From positions 23,421,489 through 23,485,488 of the forward strand of contig NC_026655.2 in the NCBI RefSeq assembly GCF_000004075.3: a DNA stretch of 64,000 nt, read 5' to 3'. The notes under the pieces are model-generated. The model did not search any database, was not told the DNA's origin, and was given only the letters and a program-made list of their open reading frames with translations. Below, piece by piece: positions 59,111-64,000 of this stretch (within the stretch, counting starts at the first letter, position 1; every line of letters starts with the position of its first letter). Made by a program: the position numbers and the translations under genes. The DNA is from Cucumis sativus (taxonomy: Eukaryota; Streptophyta; Magnoliopsida; Cucurbitales; Cucurbitaceae).

Positions 59111-60944
59111 TTACTCAATCTTCTTCGTCTTGAATCGATACAGAACCCTCTTCCTCTTGTTGGAGAAATTCTCAACAGTTAGAACAATCTTCCCAGGCTC
59201 ACTGTTCCTAAAACTGTTCCTCACTGGTTCTTCATTTCCACTCATCTTCTTCCCCTTTTGAACAATAATGGTGTATGATCCTTCATCAGTGGGCACAAAT
59301 TCTTCTTTGTAATTCACTTCCCAACCAACGACAGTCAAATCCCATACCAGATTGCTCTCTCCCTGTTTCCAAATTCACAAAATGTAAACACACAGGAGAC
59401 TTATGAATGAATGAATGAATGAAACAACAATGTTTGAGATTTGAATATTTGAGTTGTGTATATGCGATAAAATATAACGTCTTTAGCTGCTCAATTTCAG
59501 ATTTAGTTTAGTGGAAGCTGTGATTTTAATGAATTACCAGAGGTGCTGGAATTTCAATGGAAGCTGTTGAGCCAGCCTTGAGGTTGATCTCTGAAACGGC
59601 ACCATCTTCCGCAGTGAACTCGCAATCGTTGTCTCGTTTGAAGCCGCCGTATTGGACAGGGATTTCCTCTGCTGGAATGTACCTGTTTGTTCAACAATGG
59701 AGTTCTTCTTTTAGCCTCACGTTTAGGAAAATTTTACAAGAGTTGAATGAACAACTATGAAGAAAATTAACTTACTTCAAAAGGGTTTCCGTTACTTTTG
59801 CTGGACGAGCCACTACGAACTTGCTCTTGGTTCTTTGAGTTAAAAATGGCGAAAGCAGAGCATTCAGAGCATAGTACCAAAATGGAACATTGATGAATAT
59901 CTACAAATTCAATAAGAACATCAATAAAAAAAATCTCAAATTAATACTTACTCAAAAAGTTATTGAATCAAAGCTTTGAAAGAAAAAAATCCTTACATTT
60001 TTGGCGACCAATTCAGGGTAATTGTCCTGTAAAATTCCCACGGCTTGTTTTGTGGCAATTCTCAGCTCTTTCTTTGCCGGTCCCGGAGAATTCTTCAAAT
60101 CATTAATTTGAAGCAAAGAAGAAACTCCACCAGGTTTCAAATCAAGCTTTTGAATCCCTTTCTCCATAACTTGACATCTCCATCTCAAAAACTGTTCTCT
60201 CTTCTCCTCTGTTCCAAATGTTTTCTGATAAAGCTCTTCGTTTTCGAATACTCCAAATACATTGTAACAAACCGGGTGTCCTTCGTGATCAACACCGTTC
60301 ATCAGCGCTGCAGACTCGAGATCGGAGGCGAATTCCTCCTTCAAGATGGAATCGATGTTGGATTTCTTCCTCCATGAAAGGGTCTTTTGGAGCATTTCGA
60401 ATGCTTCGTTTACTTTGAATTCTCTTGCTCTTAAGAACTTCAAGAGAATCACATCGGTGCTGTCTGTTCCTTTGCTTGGCAACAGAGGAACACCCCACAG
60501 AAAAACCTCCTTTTCCACATCGGACTTTTCATCACATGTATTTTTCTCTTCGTTAATTTTTTGGGTTTGTTCATCAGAAGGATTTGATTCCTCCTTCTCC
60601 TCCTCCTCCTCCTCCTGTGGTTTCTTCTCTGTTTCTGTCTCCTTTGTAACGGGTTCATCTTCTTTGATGAGATTGTTCCCAAGAATGGCTTCCTCAAGTT
60701 TGGACTTAAGCTCAACTAAAGCTTTCTTCTCGAATTCCTTCAAATCAGAGAGATGGTTACTTTCTTCCTTGTAAGAAGAACTCTTCTCAATGACAGTAGG
60801 CTTCAACACTTGATCCTCCACAGTCTTTACACCACATTTCTCATCTCTTACTCCTTCTTCTTCAATAACAACCTTCGTTGGCTCTTCCGGAACTTCCATT
60901 GCAGCAATTGAAGCACCTTCAACCTTAACAACCTCCACAGTCAT
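59111..60944 (-). CDS. Patellin-like phosphoinositide-binding protein (Sec14-GOLD), 4 coding exons
   Basis: Minus-strand exons 60944-59997, 59900-59776, 59682-59538 and 59362-59111 join in frame (phases 0, 2, 0) to 489 residues. Residues 1 to about 145 are acidic and lysine-rich, with a poly-Glu run from a GAG/GAA repeat (residues 111-116), typical of patellins. A CRAL-TRIO N-terminal helical part lies at about 148-195 (ILLKFLRAREFKVNEAF). The Sec14 lipid-binding domain covers about 205-375 (INDLKNSPGPAKKELR, DNYPELVAKN|IFINVPFWY, AKVTETLLKYIPAEEIPVQY, then GG). The C-terminal GOLD domain follows from about 385 (GWEVNYKEEFVP, SYTIIVQKGKKM), ending at KTKKIE. Patellins bind phosphoinositides and act in membrane trafficking at the cell plate and plasma membrane. 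A complete gene, unrelated to the oxidase cluster; I do not assign a patellin number. Confidence 0.93.
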
Positions 60945-60972
60945 GGCGATTACTTACACAGAGAAAATCAAA

Positions 60973-61068
60973 CTGCAAAATCGAAATGATCAATTTAATA
61001 AAAAAAAAAAAAGTAGATAAAAAAGGAAATAAACAAAATTATAAGAAAAAGGAGGAGGAGAAGCGAAC
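60973..61068 (-). other. Possible 5' UTR intron of the patellin gene
   Basis: TTTTGCAG at 60,980-60,973 (minus) is a good acceptor after a T-rich tract, 28 bases before the ATG. The best donor upstream is TTGG|GTTCGC at 61,068. This would remove 96 bases of leader. Donor strength is mediocre, so the leader may equally be unspliced. Confidence 0.3.
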
Positions 61069-61083
61069 CCAAGGCTTTGATTG

Positions 61084-61102
61084 AGGAGGAGGAGGAGGAG
61101 GA
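61084..61102. repeat. (AGG)n repeat in patellin leader
   Basis: About six AGG triplets (CCT in the mRNA sense) in the CT-rich leader, a common feature of plant 5' untranslated regions. Confidence 0.8.
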
Positions 61103-61142
61103 GAAGAAGTGATAGAATTGGAAGAGAAGAAGGGTGCAAGGG

Positions 61143-61152
61143 TTATATAAAT
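61143..61152 (-). promoter_or_regulatory. TATA box of the patellin gene
   Basis: TTTATATAAC on the minus strand, about 200 bases upstream of the ATG and followed by a CT-rich leader. This is the only good TATA motif upstream. Confidence 0.55.
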
Positions 61153-63004
61153 TGAAATATAAAAAAAGAAAAAAAAAAAGAAAAGAAAAGAAAAGGCGAG
61201 ACAGCAACGGTAACATACCTGGTATCCAACGAAGAGGAGCCGTTGGGAATCTTTTTATTTTTCTAAATATTATTTATTTATTTTACGGGTAATGCTAGCC
61301 TGGAGGCCAGCAGTTTCTGCTTTCATTGCGATCGTTTATTGGACGGCTCAGATGGGGCTGGATCCTAGGTGGAAAAACCTCTCTCTTTTTTATTTTATTG
61401 GATCCTATCTCTTTAACAACTACAAAGTTTTTTTGTTTTTTCTTCTCTTTCTTCCTTTTTTCATTTTCTGTTGAATTCGTCAATTTCCCAATTTTCCATC
61501 ATATTATTAACGTTTCTTAATACTATTTTCCTTTTCTATAAATAATTTATTCATCTGCTCAAAATAACTCCACTCTTTTCCTCATGTTAAATTTTTATTC
61601 CACATTTTTATATTTATTTCTAAAAATCATACCAATCTCTAAAATTACGGCTATAAACCGATTGGATTTAGGGTTATTTTTACACCAACACAAATTTTCG
61701 AGTTGGTTGGATTGGCAACGTGAATGACTTGAGAAGCATTTTCAACCCTATTTTTGGGTTATCCGTTTGTATAATATTTTTTCTCATTTCTAATATATAT
61801 TAAATTTCAAAATCATTATAACATCGTACCAATAAGGTTACATATCCAAAAACATCAATAAAGTACAACATTAATGCAATAAATATTAACAAAACTTTAA
61901 AACATCTAGAATTACTTAAGAATGGTCTAGTATGAATCAAACTTCTAAAATCCAAAAACGTTATGAGTATCATCCTATAAAACTTAATATAAATATATGT
62001 AATATCATTATTTTGGATTGAATTAGGTTGAATCGAATTTTTCAAAACTCAACTCCAAGAAAATAAAAGAAAAAAAAAAGACCTAACACAACTCAACTAT
62101 GGGGTAATATGAGTTATTTGGGTTCTCAAGTTATTCTTAGACAATTCAAGTTTAAAATCAAACAGAATCAACTTTGAAGATATTTTAAATCTATTTTTAA
62201 AATTTATGAGACTAAAAGGTATCTTCTAAAAATACATGTCCAAATGAATCTATTAATATAAACTTAGTGACTAAAAAATAGGCATCTAATATTCGGTTGT
62301 CAATCGATCAAAATTTTGAAACTGAAAACGTAATTTTTCCAAAAGAAATCTACAAAATACAAAAAACTAACACAATTTGATGTTTGCTTTAGGGTGTTTC
62401 AAGACGACCTCTTCTTCTTGATAATATTTCTCATGAATCGGTTTGTTTGATGGGTAAATATCTTTTTTGTTTTTAAAATAAGTTAACATGTTTATTATTT
62501 ATTTTATTTACCGTATTAATTTTTCAATTATTATGTTTTTTTTTTCCATGACATATTAGAAATATCGATATATCCATTATACTGATGTTAATGTGCTATA
62601 AAGATATGGAAATATAAATCACCTATTTCAACAAAAATTTAAGATCATAGTATTAGCATATAAAATTTGAAATGGTGTTGATTGTAAACATGGCCTAACT
62701 AAATGAATTATATTTAGAATGACTTTTTATTTGGTGCTTATCTTTTATATTCTTCCCAATGATTAAGTTTTAATCAATGAGAGAATGAGGACAGAAATAA
62801 AAACATTTAAAAGCTTAAAGAACATGCTTAATTTTGTAATATAGTTCTAGTTGATTTATTTTATTTTTTTGGAAGAGAATAAATGTTTGAATAGTTCTAT
62901 TTTTTCAAGAATCTTGTACAAAAACACATTATAGTTTTACAAGATTTTAACTGTTATCTTTATTTTTATTAATATTGTAATAATTGATTTTTTGTTCATA
63001 AATT
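61153..63004. other. Spacer between patellin and tRNA-Asn; no gene
   Basis: Patellin promoter region followed by AT-rich DNA. A short GC-richer segment at 61,285-61,375 (GCTAGCCTGGAGGCCAGCAG contains an inverted repeat) has no coding support. Confidence 0.5.
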
Positions 63005-63021
63005 GCTGGAATAGCTCAGCT

Positions 63022-63054
<33 letters not shown>

Positions 63055-63078
63055 AAGGTTCAAACCCTTCTTCTAGCG
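63005..63078 (+). tRNA. tRNA-Asn (anticodon GTT)
   Basis: A 74-base sequence folds as a standard cloverleaf with no intron. The acceptor stem pairs GCTGGAA with TTCTAGC (one G-T) and has discriminator G. The D arm has AGCTCAGCTGGTTAGAGC. The anticodon loop CTGTTAA carries GTT at 63,039-63,041, and the T arm is GAAGG-TTCAAAC-CCTTC. It matches plant nuclear cytosolic tRNA-Asn. The T stem differs from the commonest form by a paired change (G-C to A-T) that keeps pairing. No TTTT follows at once; the first T run is at about 63,123. Confidence 0.93.
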
Positions 63079-64000
63079 GTTACCTTGGTGAAAGTAAGAT
63101 GGTTTGGAACTGAAAATTTGTCATTTTTATTCAATCTCGGACATACGTTGCCATGAGATGTCATAAGATAAAAGAAAAGATTATTGATACACTAATAGAC
63201 CTTATGAGAAATCTTTTGTTAAGTTTCAATATCTATTACAATGTTTGTTATCAATATTTGGTAGAGTCTATCTATCAATATCTATCATTTGATAGACTTT
63301 AAAATCTTACTATGTTTTGTATATAATGTTTGTTATCAAATTAGGTAATCACATTTAGAGAACAATATTGAGTTTAACGTTAAAAAGATTATATTTGATG
63401 CTCCCAACACATAATTGTTAAAATAATATATTATTAATTAAAAAGAAAAAGATGAAAGAGAATAAAGTTGAATTTAGAAAAGGAAACCATATGGCAAAGC
63501 ATCAATCATGGAGTGGAGAACAGACAATGAATTTATAGTCAAAATTGTTTTGATTTGGATGATGAGCTGGAATCACAACATTGTCTCTTATGTTTCTTCC
63601 TTCTCATCAACCCATTCAAACCCCACATGTTTCTCCAACATAAATTTCATATCAAAATAATTTGATAAATTATCAAAATAACTCTGGTTTGTTTTAGTCC
63701 TCCATTCGTTCGAACAAAAATTTCTTTATCATTTTGCTTTAAGATCTCAAATCGCTTTATACAAGTTTAGAACAGAAACTTACATAGAATGGGGCCAAGA
63801 TAGTGTTCTAGTGTAACCTATTGTTTCAGTAATGTTGTATCAAAATTTCCTAATATAACACTACATGCAGCCATCAACTTAATAATTTCCTCTTGCATCC
63901 TATGGATCACCCAAAACAAAATGACATTGCTAAATATATATGAATTGTACGTATGAATTAGCGGTTGGCAATGATCGACAATTCACAGTATTGCAAGTGG
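63079..64000. other. Right flank; no gene seen
   Basis: AT-rich DNA with a TCTATCA-type repeat at 63,220-63,310. No reading frame or RNA gene that I can support up to the window end. Confidence 0.5.

Noticed and set aside
60346..60774. 142-residue plus-strand frame opposite the patellin gene
   Set aside because: It is the antisense shadow of patellin exon 1; its Ser-rich run mirrors the poly-Glu codons.

Overview
This window is nuclear DNA of a flowering plant. It is strongly AT-rich, has introns with GT...AG ends and T-rich 3' tracts, contains relics of LTR retrotransposons and CACTA transposons, carries a stray piece of a plastid gene, and has a plant-type nuclear tRNA-Asn. The repeats look to me like those of a cucurbit (Cucumis or a relative), but that is an impression from memory, not a proof.

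The left 48 kb is a tandem cluster of berberine-bridge-enzyme-like (BBE-like) flavoprotein oxidoreductase genes. There are five apparently intact copies: A at 602-4330 (+), B at 12233-15209 (-), C at 31672-34277 (+), D at 41354-44275 (+) and E at 46463-48383 (+). A sixth copy is only a broken start of the second exon (20850-21145). Every intact copy has two exons split by one phase-1 intron at the same codon. The first exon carries a signal peptide and the FAD domain with both flavin-linking residues (His and Cys). The second carries the substrate domain and the C-terminal BBE motif. All five keep the bicovalent flavin residues and the AYVNYRDLDIG tyrosines. All five also share replacements at two other active-site positions, and copies B and C have lost a further conserved FAD-contacting His. 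The cluster therefore looks like an expanded secreted oxidase subfamily with a remodelled active site.

The DNA between the copies is mostly decayed mobile elements: a Ty1/copia relic (5988-9600) interrupted by a CACTA-type end; a CACTA terminus with subterminal repeats (22052-22380); a large array of about 240-bp units with a higher-order pattern and an internal inversion (22915-27712); a palindromic minisatellite (30265-30660); and a nested pair of LTR-like elements (34366-38052), the inner one inserted into a 31-bp minisatellite.

From 48.4 to 58.8 kb I see no gene, only LTR-like debris and AT-rich spacer, with one weak Mutator-transposase-like fragment. The right end holds ordinary genes: a patellin (Sec14 + GOLD domain) on the minus strand in four coding exons (59111-60944) and a tRNA-Asn(GTT) at 63005-63078. 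They are functionally unrelated to the BBE-like cluster and mark its right flank.
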